64,000 bases of DNA. Source: Palsa-504 sp963847965. GTDB lineage: Bacteria > Actinomycetota > Actinomycetes > Streptosporangiales > Streptosporangiaceae. The stretch covers positions 62,001 to 126,000 of the forward strand of contig CAWKCG010000026.1 in the NCBI GenBank assembly GCA_963847965.1, in the 5' to 3' direction. Positions 51,501 to 60,267 of this stretch are shown here, in pieces (the first letter of the stretch is position 1; each line of letters begins with the position of its first letter). Below the pieces are notes generated by a model that saw only the letters and a list, made by a program, of their open reading frames with translations, was not told where the DNA came from and searched no databases. A program made the translations under genes and the position numbers.

Positions 51501-51883
51501 CGCCCTCGGGCGGGATCGCGTAGGCCCAGCTGTACTGGCCCTCGGGCTGGCCGGCGGCGCTGATCGCGACCACCTCCCCGCCGGGAGTCCAGCCGGCCAC
51601 CCTGGTCCCGGGGTCGCCCCAGTAGGTGAGCCTGGTCGCCTCGCCGCCCTCAGGGTCGGCCGCGTAGACCTCCGGGTTGCCGTCCCGCCGGCTCGTCCAC
51701 GCGATCCGCGACCCGTCGCGGGAAAACCGCGGGTACTTCACCTGCGCGGCATCGGCCGACAGCCGCCACGCGCGGCCCCCTTCGGCCGGGGCGAGCCGAG
51801 ACATCGTCCTCCGCGACGAAGGCGAGTAGCTCACCGTGAACATGCGGGTACCGAAGATAGCCAGCTGACGTCACGCCGTTCAT
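48514..51883 (-). CDS. Tricorn protease homologue, copy 2 (N-terminal frameshift)
   Basis: About 1120 aa after repair; a close paralogue of copy 1 along its whole length, with the same motifs (GELGTSHAYVF; DEFAGSDGDIVTAAIRLLGL; PDZ VAVRAGDELVAVDGQPVDPV). The natural start is ATG 51883 (MNGVTSAGYLRYPHVHGELL). At about 51800 the frame breaks: AFVAEDDVSARPG should read EDDVWLAPAEGGRAW, as in copy 1, which needs removal of one C from GTCTCGGCTCGCC. Downstream of the break the frame is open from 51843 to 48514. If the shift is real, translation could only begin past the first propeller blade. Peptidase acting after the proteasome is the family role. Confidence 0.9.
49267..49384. repeat. G-rich palindromic insertion in tricorn copy 2
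   Basis: Same element as in copy 1 but with three 18-bp units (GGGGGGCCGAGGGGGTTT), encoding PQTPSA three times, then GGGGGGAA..TTCCCCCC and the conserved CCCCCCAAGATCGGGGGGG-type block. The copy-number difference and near-identity of the block compared with its more diverged flanks point to slippage or gene conversion. Confidence 0.85.
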
Positions 51884-51891
51884 CCTACGGT

Positions 51892-52040
51892 CTAGACCCA
51901 GCCCCGTTCCGAGGCATTTTTCAGCGCTTCGGCCCGGTTCCGGGCGCCCGTTTTCTGGATGCACGCGGACAGGTAGTTACGCACCGTGCCCTCGGACAGG
52001 TAGAGCTGGCCCGCGACCTGCGCGATGGCCCTCAGACGTT
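51892..52040 (-). pseudogene. C-terminal HTH fragment of a NarL/DesR-type response regulator
   Basis: Minus-strand text LRAIAQVAGQLYLSEGTVRN, then YLSACIQKTGARNRAEALKN and ASERGWV, ending at TAG 51894-51892. This is the recognition helix and end of a NarL-family regulator (SEGTVRNYLSAxIxKTGARNRAEA is typical of DesR). There is no receiver domain and no start: the frame emerges directly from the last codons of the ABC permease gene. In many actinobacteria the order is ATPase-permease-sensor kinase-regulator, so a deletion seems to have removed the kinase and most of the regulator. Confidence 0.75.
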
Positions 52041-52760
52041 CTCCGCGGTGGCGCGGACCGACAGCGTGGCCAGCCCGACGAAGATCGCCAGCCAGACCAA
52101 CAGGCCGACGACCAGGCCCACCGACACCGAGGTGTTCGCGATCACGTCGATGGCGATCTTCGCCGCGTCGTAGGTGGGCGTGAACTCGCCGACCTTCCGC
52201 AGGCCGCCGCCGATCGGGAACAGCAGGCCGCCGAGGATGGCGAAGACGAAGTACACGGCGATGGCAATCGGCTGCACCTGGTCCGGCTGGTACCGGTACC
52301 CGATCGCCACGGCCAGCGCCGCGAAGATCGTGGCGCCGAACCAGATCGTGACCGCGATGACCAGGAACTGCCAGACCGGCAGGTTGACGCCTCCGTAGAA
52401 CCGGCCGAGCAACAGCACGATCACGATGGACGGCACCGTGGTCACCATCGAGACGAGGATCTTGCTGACCACGTAGCCGTTGGCCGGCAGCGGGGTCAGC
52501 CGCAGCTGGCGGATCCAGCCGTCCTTCCGCTCCTGCGAGATGCGCTGCGCGTTGCCGGTGAGCGCGCCGCTGAAGCCGCCGAACATCGCCATCGCGACCA
52601 TGTAGTAGGCGTGGAACGAGACGCCCTCGGCCAGCGCGCTGACCTGCTTGCCGAGCAGGAGGTACAGGACGACGGGAAAGCCGACCGTGAAGATGAGGTA
52701 TCGCCTGTTGCGCCGCAGGCGCATGATCTCGACTCGCGTCAGCTCCAGTATGCCGCGCAT
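52032..52760 (-). CDS. ABC-2 type transporter permease
   Basis: 242 aa, six TM helices: YLIFTVGFPVVLYLLLG, YYMVAMAMFGGFSGAL, ILVSMVTTVPSIVIVLLLG, FLVIAVTIWFGATIFAALAV, IAIAVYFVFAILGGLLFPIG (ABC-2 signature), VGLVVGLLVWLAIFVGLATL. Start one base after the ATPase stop. Forms a drug/lipid-export-type transporter with the upstream ATPase. The gene ends inside a response-regulator remnant. Confidence 0.92.
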   Translation of the reverse strand: MRGILELTRVEIMRLRRNRRYLIFTVGFPVVLYLLLGKQVSALAEGVSFHAYYMVAMAMFGGFSGALTGNAQRISQERKDGWIRQLRLTPLPANGYVVSKILVSMVTTVPSIVIVLLLGRFYGGVNLPVWQFLVIAVTIWFGATIFAALAVAIGYRYQPDQVQPIAIAVYFVFAILGGLLFPIGGGLRKVGEFTPTYDAAKIAIDVIANTSVSVGLVVGLLVWLAIFVGLATLSVRATAENV

Positions 52761-52761
52761 G

Positions 52762-53793
52762 TCAGTTCGTCTCCTCTGCTCGCGCTTCTGCCCGTACGTC
52801 GTCGCTGGCCAGGTCGTCTTCGGCGGTGATGGCCAGGAAGGCCTGCTCCAGGCCGAGGCCGGTGACCTCGATCTCGCGCGGCCGGTAGCCGGCGTCCAGC
52901 ACCGCGTACAGCGTGGCGTCCGAGTCGGACGTCTGGATCTGCACCACGTCGTGCCGGACGTCCAGGCTCACCAGGGCAGGCAGGCCCTGCAGGAACTGCT
53001 CGTCCGCTCCGTCGAGCCGGAAGGACAGCCGTCTGAACCCGGCCCGCGCCTTGATCTCGGCCGGCGTGCCGTCCGCGAGCAGCCTGCCCCGGTTGATGAC
53101 CAGGATCCGGTCCGCGGCCTGGTCGGCCTCTTCCAGGTAGTGCGTGGCGAACAGCAGCGTGCGCCCCTCGGCGACCTCTTCCTTCATGCTGGCCCAGAAC
53201 AGCCGACGGGTCTCCACGTCCATGGCCGTGGTCGGCTCGTCGAGCACGAGCAGCTCGCTCTTGCCGCAGATCGCCAGCGCGAACCGCACCCGCTGGGTCT
53301 GGCCGCCGGACAGCCGGTCGACCCGCTGGTCGGCGATCTGGGCGATGCCCGCCCGCTTGAGCGTGACGTCCACCGGCTCTGGCCGCGGTTGCAGGGTCGT
53401 GACCAGGGTGACGAGCTCACGCACCGTCACCTCGGGCATCAGCCCGCCCGACTGCAGCATGGCGCCCACCCGGCCGGACTTCACCGCGTGGTACGGGTCA
53501 GAGCCGAACATTGTGATGTGCCCGCTCGTGGGCTTGCGCAGTGCGAGCAGCATGTCCAGCGAGGTCGACTTGCCCGCGCCGTTCGGCCCGAGCAGCGCCG
53601 TCGTCTCGCCCGCCCGCAGGTCCAGGCTCAGCCCGTCGACCGCGCGCAGGCTCCCGTAGAGCTTGGAGACGTTCTCGAACGAGACAACAGGAGCGCCGGA
53701 CCCTCCGAAGGTCTTGGCGCTGCCGTAACTAGAGGAACTGGTATTACTTCCGTCACTCTGGACAGCGTCGGAGCCTGTCCCGTAGTGGCTCAT
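52762..53793 (-). CDS. ABC transporter ATP-binding protein (DrrA-like)
   Basis: 343 aa. Walker A ALLGPNGAGKSTSLDMLLAL, Q-loop GAMLQSGGLMPEVTVREL, signature VDRLSGGQTQRVRFALAI, Walker B ELLVLDEPTTAMDV, switch His in FATHYLEEADQAAD; then a C-terminal accessory domain usual for DrrA-type ATPases. A Ser/Gly-rich N-terminal extension of about 30 residues precedes APVVSFENVSKLYG. ATG 53793 has GGGGCAAAGG upstream; the longer frame to 53862 is less likely. Pairs with the ABC-2 permease. Confidence 0.92.
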   Translation of the reverse strand: MSHYGTGSDAVQSDGSNTSSSSYGSAKTFGGSGAPVVSFENVSKLYGSLRAVDGLSLDLRAGETTALLGPNGAGKSTSLDMLLALRKPTSGHITMFGSDPYHAVKSGRVGAMLQSGGLMPEVTVRELVTLVTTLQPRPEPVDVTLKRAGIAQIADQRVDRLSGGQTQRVRFALAICGKSELLVLDEPTTAMDVETRRLFWASMKEEVAEGRTLLFATHYLEEADQAADRILVINRGRLLADGTPAEIKARAGFRRLSFRLDGADEQFLQGLPALVSLDVRHDVVQIQTSDSDATLYAVLDAGYRPREIEVTGLGLEQAFLAITAEDDLASDDVRAEARAEETN

Positions 53794-53951
53794 CCTTTGC
53801 CCCTGTCTTCCGGTTCCGCATGACTGGTCCCCGCGTGTTCGCCGGTAGTCCCATACCACCACGAGACGGACGATGTCCAGTAGTGCCGTCTCTCAGCGGC
53901 CGGGCATGACATCTGTCATCGCCGGCGACGGCCCGGCGCGCGGCCCGGTCC

Positions 53952-55796
53952 TCAGCGGCCGACCGCGTACCCCTGCATGCCGCGCGCGTTGGCGGCGGCG
54001 TACAGCAGGCCGTCGCGGCGGGCGACCGCGCTGACCCGGCCGAGCGACCAGGCGGGGCGGACGTTGACCAGGTGGCCGCGCCTGCCCAGGTCGGCGATCA
54101 CGGCGGGGTCGGTGCGCGACTCGATGTCCACCACGCACGGCTGCGCCAGGCGCGGGTAGAACGACGACGGCATGTGAGCGGAGTGGAACGCGGGGAAGTC
54201 GATCGCCTGCTGCAGGTTCATCCCGGCCAGCGCGTGGTTGAGGAAGAACAGCAGCGACCACTGGTCCTGCTGGTCCCCTCCGGGCGTGCCGAAGGCCAGG
54301 TACGGCTCGCCGTCCCGTAGCGCGAGACTCGGGGTGAGCGTGGTCCGCGGCCGCTTGCCCGGCGCGAGCGTGGCGGGCAGCCCCGGCGTCAGCGTGAACA
54401 TCTGCGCCCGCGTGCCCAGGCAGAAGCCCAGCCCGGGAATGACCGGCGAGGACTGCAGCCAGCCGCCGCTCGGCGTGGCCGACACCATGTTCCCGAACCG
54501 GTCGGCCACGTCGAGGTGGCAGGTATCGCCCGGGCTGGCGGTGCGCAGCGTCGGCTCGCCCGTGCCCGGGTCCAGGTCCATGCTCGGCTCCCCGCTCGCC
54601 TCGCCGTAGACCGCCCCCGCGCCGTTCCCTTCATTTATGCCGAACGACCGTGCGATGAACGCTGGCAAGTGAGGCTGCTTGCCCTGCGGGGCACCAGGAA
54701 CCAGGTCCGGCGAGGCTTGCGGCCCGATCAGCGCGCGCCGCGCGCCGGCGTACTCGGCGGACAGCAGCGTCCCGACCGGCACGTCGGTGAAGTCGGGATC
54801 GCCGTACCAGGCCTCGCGGTCGGCGAAGGCGAGCTTGGCGCACTCCACCACGGTGTGGATGAAGTCCGCGCTGCCCGGGCCCGGGCCGGCCAGGTCGAAC
54901 CCGGCGAGCAGCGCGGTCTGCTGGCCGAAAACCGGGCCCTGGCCCCACGGCCCGGTCTTGCACACGGTCAGGCCGCAGGCCTCGAAGGTCAGGGGCTCCT
55001 CCCGCCGCGCCCGCCAGGCCGACAGGTCACCGTAGGAAAGCAGTCCGCGGTTCGGCCTTCCGGTCACGTCCATGACCTCGGCAGTGGCGAGGTAGCCCGC
55101 GATCGACTCGGCCACGAAGCCCTCGTAGAAGGCCCGGCCGGCGGCCTCGATCTGCTCGTCGCGGTCGCCGCTGGCCGCCTCGGCCTCCGCGAGGATGCGC
55201 TGGTAGGTGCCGGCTAGCGCGGGATTGGTGAACCGCGAGCCCGGCCCGGGGACTGCGCCGTGCGGCAGGTAGACCTCAGCCGAGCTCGGCCAGTGCTCGC
55301 GGAACAGGTCGGCCACGCTGGCGATGCCCCAGCTGATGGCGGGGACCAGCGGGTAGCCGCCGGCCGCGTAGCCGATCGCGTAGCCCAGTACGTCCCTGAG
55401 CCTCTTCGTGCCGTAGTCGCGCAGCAGCAGCATCCACGCTCCGAACGCTCCGGGCACGCACGCCGCGAGCAGCCCGCTGCCCGGCACGAGGTCCAGGCCG
55501 AGGTCGCCGAACACCTCGGGCGTGGCCGCCGCGGGCGCCGTCCCCTGCCCGCAGAGCACGAAGGTCTCGCCGCGCCCGGCGTGGTGGGCGATGACGGGGA
55601 CCTCACCGCCCGGGCCGTTCAGGTGCGGCTCGGCCACCTGGAGCACGAGCCCCGCCGCGACCGCGGCGTCGAACGCGTTGCCGCCCTGCTCGAGCACCGC
55701 CATCCCGGCCGCGGAGGCGAGCCAGTGGGTCGAGGCCACCATGCCGAACGTTCCGGCCAGCTCCGGCCGGGTCGTGAACTCGGGAAATTCGCCCAT
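53952..55796 (-). CDS. Gamma-glutamyltransferase family protein
   Basis: 614 aa. Large-subunit text GMVASTHWLASAAGMAVLEQ and GGNAFDAAVAAGLVLQVAEP; the autocleavage Thr is in SPGDTCHLDVADRFGNMVSA (about residue 424), where TCH replaces the usual TTH; small-subunit motif PGLGFCLGTRAQMF and GTPGGDQQDQWSLLFFLNHA. Family members cleave themselves and transfer or hydrolyse gamma-glutamyl groups (glutathione/poly-glutamate) or cephalosporin side chains. No signal peptide is evident from ATG 55796, so it may be cytoplasmic. Single gene. Confidence 0.9.
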   Translation of the reverse strand: MGEFPEFTTRPELAGTFGMVASTHWLASAAGMAVLEQGGNAFDAAVAAGLVLQVAEPHLNGPGGEVPVIAHHAGRGETFVLCGQGTAPAAATPEVFGDLGLDLVPGSGLLAACVPGAFGAWMLLLRDYGTKRLRDVLGYAIGYAAGGYPLVPAISWGIASVADLFREHWPSSAEVYLPHGAVPGPGSRFTNPALAGTYQRILAEAEAASGDRDEQIEAAGRAFYEGFVAESIAGYLATAEVMDVTGRPNRGLLSYGDLSAWRARREEPLTFEACGLTVCKTGPWGQGPVFGQQTALLAGFDLAGPGPGSADFIHTVVECAKLAFADREAWYGDPDFTDVPVGTLLSAEYAGARRALIGPQASPDLVPGAPQGKQPHLPAFIARSFGINEGNGAGAVYGEASGEPSMDLDPGTGEPTLRTASPGDTCHLDVADRFGNMVSATPSGGWLQSSPVIPGLGFCLGTRAQMFTLTPGLPATLAPGKRPRTTLTPSLALRDGEPYLAFGTPGGDQQDQWSLLFFLNHALAGMNLQQAIDFPAFHSAHMPSSFYPRLAQPCVVDIESRTDPAVIADLGRRGHLVNVRPAWSLGRVSAVARRDGLLYAAANARGMQGYAVGR

Positions 55797-55914
55797 GACC
55801 CGATCTTCCCACCCCGCCTGCGCGCGCCAGTTTGCGTATCGGCTGGCGCGGCACCCCGGGCATGCCCGATGATTACTCATCGCGATCATTTCACTACTAT
55901 GAGGTGACAGGCTG

Positions 55915-56598
55915 ATGTTCACGATTTCCCCCGCCGGCCGGCGGGCCAGCGCGCGGCGCGGGGCGCCGCTGGTCCTGACCGCGGCCTTGCTGACGGGCCT
56001 GCTGGCCGCGTGCGCCTCCGCGAAGGCACCCCAGGCAGGCTCCACGCCGGCCGGCGGCACCGCTACGAGCCACCAGCCGCCGGGCGCGGCCGGGTCCGGG
56101 TCGCCGACCGCCTCTCCTTCGGCGCCCGGACTGAACGGCCTCGCAGTGTGCCACTCGGCCGCACTTCAGGTCACCGTGAACACCAGCCAGGCCAGCGCCG
56201 CGGCGGGCAGCACATACTACCCGGTCGACTTCACCAACACCTCGAGCTCGGCCTGCGGGATGTACGGGTACCCGGGCGTCTCCTTCGTCACCGCCGGGAG
56301 CAGCGCCGGGACGCAGATCGGGGCGGCGGCGCAGGAGAACCCGGCCTTCGGCAGGCTGACGATCCGCCTGGCCCCCGGCGGCGTCGCGCACGCCTGGCTC
56401 CAGGTCGCCGAGGCCGGCAACTTCCCGGCGTCGTCCTGCCAGCCGAAGGCGGTGGGCTGGCTCAAGGTGTTCCCGCCGGACCAGACCGTCGCCATCTACG
56501 TCAGTCACTCCTTCGACGGCTGCGCCTCGGTGGGTACGCCGCTGCTGTTCGTCATGCCCGTCCGGTCCGGCCAGGGGGCGCGCGGGGTCACGCCTTAG
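55915..56598 (+). CDS. Lipoprotein with DUF4232 domain
   Basis: 227 aa. A signal peptide with lipobox LLTGLLAACAS (Cys at about residue 33), a Pro/Ser/Gly/Thr-rich linker, then DUF4232: LAVCHSAALQVTVNTSQASA, YYPVDFTNTSSSACGMYGYP, APGGVAHAWLQVAEAGNF and CQPKAVGWLKVFPP. Four spaced Cys residues probably form disulfides outside the cell. The domain has no known activity. The next gene starts 21 nt later in the same direction. Confidence 0.9.
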   Translation: MFTISPAGRRASARRGAPLVLTAALLTGLLAACASAKAPQAGSTPAGGTATSHQPPGAAGSGSPTASPSAPGLNGLAVCHSAALQVTVNTSQASAAAGSTYYPVDFTNTSSSACGMYGYPGVSFVTAGSSAGTQIGAAAQENPAFGRLTIRLAPGGVAHAWLQVAEAGNFPASSCQPKAVGWLKVFPPDQTVAIYVSHSFDGCASVGTPLLFVMPVRSGQGARGVTP

Positions 56599-56619
56599 AT
56601 CTCCGGTAGCGTCTGCCGC

Positions 56620-58182
56620 ATGGACCTTTCCCCGCGACTGCGCGCGGTGTGCGACCTGAACGTCGCCGAGGTGCGCGAGGGCGGCCGGCACGAGTACGAC
56701 GGCAAGCCGCAGGACCTGTCCCCCGAGGGGGTCCGCGCCGGGCTGGCCCGGCTCGCGTCGGCCCGGGCCGAAGGCGAGCGGGTCGCGGACCCGCACGACG
56801 AGGCCCAGCTGGCCGCGGCGGAGGACCGCACGCGGGTCATCTACGCCGATCTCGAACTGCACCGCCGCAACCCGGTGCTGCACCTGGCCGAGCTCGACCT
56901 GTCCTGCTACGACCGGGACTATGCCCCGGCCGCGGAGCGGGACGCCGCCCGGGCCGAGCACCTGGCCGCCTGGCCGCGGACCGTCGACGCGGCCGTTTCC
57001 GCGCTGGACCAGGTGAGCTTCCCGGTCGCGCAGGCCCTGGTCGGCGCGGTACGCGGGCTGGCCGCCGGGCTGGACCCGAAGACCGATGAGCCGGAGGTGC
57101 CCGGAGGCGGTACGGGGTTCGACGCGACGGTGCTGGAGGCCGCGCTGGCCGCGCACGCGCGCCTGGTCGCTCACGTGGAGCGGGCCGCAGAGCACGGCGA
57201 CCCGGATCCGGCGCTCGGCCCGGCCGGGCTCGCCGCGCTGATGAGCAGCGCGGAGGCCATGCCGGTCGACCTGGACGCGCTGGCCAGGCAGGCCGACACG
57301 GAACGGGACCGGCTGCACGCCATGCTGGCCCAGGGCTGCGCGCGGGTGGCGCCGGGCCGACCGGCCCTCCAGGTGGCCAGGGAACTGGTCCGCGAGCATC
57401 CGGACGGGGCGGGCGTGATCGACGCGGCCCGGGGGTGGACAGAGCGGGTCATCGAGTTCACCCGCGACCACGACCTGGTTCCCTACCACGACGGCGTTTG
57501 CCTGGTGGGCCTGGCGCCGCCGTCGCGGCGGTTCGTGATGGCCATGATGTCCTGGGCCGCGCCCGGCGAGCCAGAAGGCCCCTCGTGGTACCACATCACG
57601 CCGCCGGACGAATCCTGGCCGGAGCAGGAGCAGGACGAGTGGCTGGAGGTCTTCAGCGACACGACGCTGCCCGGCATCACCCTGCACGAGGTCGCGCCGG
57701 GGCACTTCTCCCACGGGCGCGCGCTGCGCCGGCTGACCTCGCCGGTCCGTAGCTTCGTGGTGTCCAGCGCGTTCGTCGAGGGCTGGGCGCACTACGCGGA
57801 GGAGATGGCCATCGAGGAGGGCTTCGGGGCCGACGACCCGAGGATCGCGATCGGGGTCTGCCTGGAGGCGCTGGTCCGGGTGACCAGGCTGGCGTGCGCC
57901 ATCGGCGTGCACACCGCCGGCATGTCGGTCGAGCAGGCGGCGCAGCGGTTCGAGGCGGACACCCACCTGTCGGGTCCCGCCGCGCTGTCCGAGGCCAGGC
58001 GCGCCACCTTCGACCCGACCTACGGCCGGTACACCTGGGGCAAGCTGGAGATCCTCAAGCTGCGCGAGCGGGCCAGGAAGGAGTGGGGCACCGGTTTCAC
58101 GCTGCAGCGCTTCCACAAGGCCCTGATGGACCTCGGCGCTCCCCCGCTCGGCCTGCTCGGCACCGCCGTCGACCGCGGCTGA
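56620..58182 (+). CDS. DUF885 family metallopeptidase-like protein
   Basis: 520 aa. The zinc-type motif TLHEVAPGHFSHGRALRRLT (HExxxGH, about residue 355) is followed by SSAFVEGWAHYAEEMAIEEG and the C-terminal FDPTYGRYTWGKLEILKLRE. DUF885 proteins are predicted zinc carboxypeptidase/dipeptidase-like enzymes; no leader peptide is seen, so cytoplasmic. ATG 56620 begins MDLSPRLRAVCDLNVAEVRE. It may share a transcript with the DUF4232 lipoprotein and the following lipoprotein gene (28-nt gap). Confidence 0.9.
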   Translation: MDLSPRLRAVCDLNVAEVREGGRHEYDGKPQDLSPEGVRAGLARLASARAEGERVADPHDEAQLAAAEDRTRVIYADLELHRRNPVLHLAELDLSCYDRDYAPAAERDAARAEHLAAWPRTVDAAVSALDQVSFPVAQALVGAVRGLAAGLDPKTDEPEVPGGGTGFDATVLEAALAAHARLVAHVERAAEHGDPDPALGPAGLAALMSSAEAMPVDLDALARQADTERDRLHAMLAQGCARVAPGRPALQVARELVREHPDGAGVIDAARGWTERVIEFTRDHDLVPYHDGVCLVGLAPPSRRFVMAMMSWAAPGEPEGPSWYHITPPDESWPEQEQDEWLEVFSDTTLPGITLHEVAPGHFSHGRALRRLTSPVRSFVVSSAFVEGWAHYAEEMAIEEGFGADDPRIAIGVCLEALVRVTRLACAIGVHTAGMSVEQAAQRFEADTHLSGPAALSEARRATFDPTYGRYTWGKLEILKLRERARKEWGTGFTLQRFHKALMDLGAPPLGLLGTAVDRG

Positions 58183-58209
58183 GCCCGGGCCGCGCGGTAA
58201 CCTAGCCTC

Positions 58210-58677
58210 ATGCGCAGACTGACGCTCGTGGCGAGCATCGCGAGCGCGGTGCTGGTCGCGGCGATCGCGCTGACCGGGTGCGCGTCGTCGTCGCCGATCG
58301 GCATCACCACCGCGTACGTACCGCAGCCAACCAAGCCGGGCGATACCGTGGCGTACCTGGACATCCGGAACAACGGCCAGGCCGACCGCCTGGTCTCGGT
58401 GCGCACCAGCGTGGGCGGGACGGTGCAGCTGCGCGCGCCGGTCACCTCCGGCGGGCAGGTCCTGTCCATGCACACCGTCGCGGATATCCCCATCCCGGCG
58501 GACTCGCTGGTCCGGCTGAACCCGGACAGCTACCACCTGCTGATCACCGGCGCCGGGCCCATGCACGACGGCAAGGACATCTGGCTCTACCTGACCTTCG
58601 CCGACGCCGGCACGATCACGGTCCTGGCCGAGGTGACCAACCCCGAGACCGGTGGCAGCAGCTACTTCCTCAACTAG
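58210..58677 (+). CDS. Lipoprotein of the PCu(A)C copper-chaperone family
   Basis: 155 aa. Signal peptide and lipobox AIALTGCASS (Cys24). The PCu(A)C-type fold includes VAYLDIRNNGQADRLVSVRT, QVLSMHTVADIPIPADSLVR and SYHLLITGAGPMHDGKDIWL. His/Met pairs (SMH, YHLLI..GPM) resemble the H-M..H-M copper site, though spacing looks slightly altered, so copper binding is likely but not certain. Surface-anchored. Ends 8 nt inside the convergent regulator gene's tail. Confidence 0.85.
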   Translation: MRRLTLVASIASAVLVAAIALTGCASSSPIGITTAYVPQPTKPGDTVAYLDIRNNGQADRLVSVRTSVGGTVQLRAPVTSGGQVLSMHTVADIPIPADSLVRLNPDSYHLLITGAGPMHDGKDIWLYLTFADAGTITVLAEVTNPETGGSSYFLN

Positions 58678-59764
58678 GCCACCGCGCCCGGGCGGAACAG
58701 CCAGGTTCGGGGCAGGCCCGGTAGCCCGCCCTGAGGCTGCGATCCGGCGCGGGCCCGCGGTGATGCCGGTGAGGACCGCGGTCCGCTTCGTACGGAATAA
58801 TCTTCGCAAATACGGGGATCCAGGTCCGTCCAGGTAACCCGATGGCCCCGGCTGGGGCCGCGGTCCGGCGGGTCAGGGGGAGCCTGGCCCGGGTGTCTTC
58901 GTCGGCCGGGGTGTAGACGGCGATGTGCACCTCAGGCAGGTCTGGGATGTTGAGCTCGCTGAGGACCAGCCGCAGCGGCCCGGCGATCGGGTGGAGGTAC
59001 GTGAGCGCCCGGGGCTCGGGGTCGGCGACCTCATGCCGGGCCCACAGGTCGGCGAACTCGCGGCTCAGGCTGGTGAGCCTGCGGATGTCCTCTTCCCAGC
59101 CCGGGTCGCCGACATGCCTGCCGTACGCCGAGCGCAGCCGCGCCACCATGTAGCGGACCTGGCTCTCGTACTCGACGAGCTTGGCGCGCGCGCTCGGCTC
59201 GGTGACGCAGCACCACAGGGTGTTCTTGTGGATGCACGGCATCGTGTGCCACTCCCAGAACAGCTCCTCCGCCGCGTCGTTCGACATCAGGCTGTCGTAC
59301 CTGCTGTTGATCACGCTCGCCGGGAGCGGGTCGAGGGAATGCACGATCTCGCGGATGGCGTCAGGCACGGCCTGGCGGCTGCGCTCGGTGCGCAACGGCG
59401 TGGCCTCGGCCAGCCGGTACAGGTGCTCCCGCTCGGCGCGGTCAAGGCGCAGCGTGCGCGCCACGGCGTCAAGGACCTGCGTGCTGGCGTTGATCTGCCG
59501 ACCCTGCTCCAGCCACGTGTACCAGGTGACGCCTACCCCGGCGAGCAGCGCGACCTCCTCGCGGCGCAGCCCCGGCGTGCGCCGGCGCGAGCCGGGCGGC
59601 ATGCCGAAGTCGCCCGGGCCCAGCCGGGCCCGCCGGGCCTTCAGGAACTCGCCGAGCTCCGCCCGCCGCCGCTCACCGGCTCGCCGCGAAACCCTGTCTG
59701 GCGCCTCGTAGGTAACCACAAGCTCGTCCAATCCGGCTGCCCCCACACACCAACCTAGCGACAC
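58670..59764 (-). CDS. XRE-type regulator with MmyB-like ligand-binding domain
   Basis: 364 aa. HTH: LGEFLKARRARLGPGDFGMP, TPGLRREEVALLAGVGVTWY and TWLEQGRQINASTQVLDAVA. The MmyB-like PAS-fold domain follows: LPASVINSRYDSLMSNDAAE, ARAKLVEYESQVRYMVARLR, then DLWARHEVADPEPRALTYLH. The family often sits divergently from short-chain dehydrogenase genes; none is present here. The C-terminal ~60 residues after TPADEDTRARLPL are longer than usual and rich in Arg/Pro, perhaps read-through. The start could be ATG 59764 or the internal GTG 59719. Confidence 0.87.
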   Translation of the reverse strand: MSLGWCVGAAGLDELVVTYEAPDRVSRRAGERRRAELGEFLKARRARLGPGDFGMPPGSRRRTPGLRREEVALLAGVGVTWYTWLEQGRQINASTQVLDAVARTLRLDRAEREHLYRLAEATPLRTERSRQAVPDAIREIVHSLDPLPASVINSRYDSLMSNDAAEELFWEWHTMPCIHKNTLWCCVTEPSARAKLVEYESQVRYMVARLRSAYGRHVGDPGWEEDIRRLTSLSREFADLWARHEVADPEPRALTYLHPIAGPLRLVLSELNIPDLPEVHIAVYTPADEDTRARLPLTRRTAAPAGAIGLPGRTWIPVFAKIIPYEADRGPHRHHRGPAPDRSLRAGYRACPEPGCSARARWPS

Positions 59765-59958
59765 CTACTGACATTCCGCCGGACCGGGGCGGTCCCGGGG
59801 CGCGTCAATTATGTAGGTAATCAAGATCATCTTCACGATGGTCCTGCTCAGATGGCCCGTGTCTGGTGCTGCGCTGCGTAGTCGTGCTGCTCAAGCTCGT
59901 GGAGGCCATAATCAGGGCCGTCCACTGAGCGGAGCTCAGCGGGCGGAGGCGGCCGGGG

Positions 59959-60267
59959 TTAGTTCCGGCCAGTCGCCGGGGCCTGTGATGAGGTGCATGG
60001 CCGCTGCGGTGCCGCCGCACTCGGCGCCCTGTATGCGGATCCACTCGCCGCCGGGGTCGAGTGGTACGGGTCCGGGCGGTCCCTGATCACTAGCGCATAG
60101 GCGGGCCCGGGCCCGGTGTGGTGGTTGTAGTACGTGGCGATGGCTCCGCCGGTCGCCGCTACGCCCGCGCTGACCGCGATCATCGCGCCAGCGGCGAGCG
60201 ACGTGAACATTACCGTCTCGGGGATGAGGGCAGGCGGTCTCGCGGGCTCTGGCTCGTAGTAGTCCAC
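59959..60267 (-). CDS. Possible small membrane protein
   Basis: 102 aa: MDYYEPEPARPPALIPETVM, then one hydrophobic span (FTSLAAGAMIAVSAGVAATG) and a polar tail. The first 60 residues look protein-like and the start has CACGTGG/GAGG-type text upstream; no family recognised. The region is otherwise gene-poor. Confidence 0.4.
   Translation of the reverse strand: MDYYEPEPARPPALIPETVMFTSLAAGAMIAVSAGVAATGGAIATYYNHHTGPGPAYALVIRDRPDPYHSTPAASGSAYRAPSAAAPQRPCTSSQAPATGRN

Noticed and set aside
55897..58809. 970-codon minus-strand open frame across the DUF885 and lipoprotein genes
   Set aside because: Typical GC-rich antisense shadow: Arg/Gly/His-rich text with no motifs, and opposed by two well-supported plus-strand genes.
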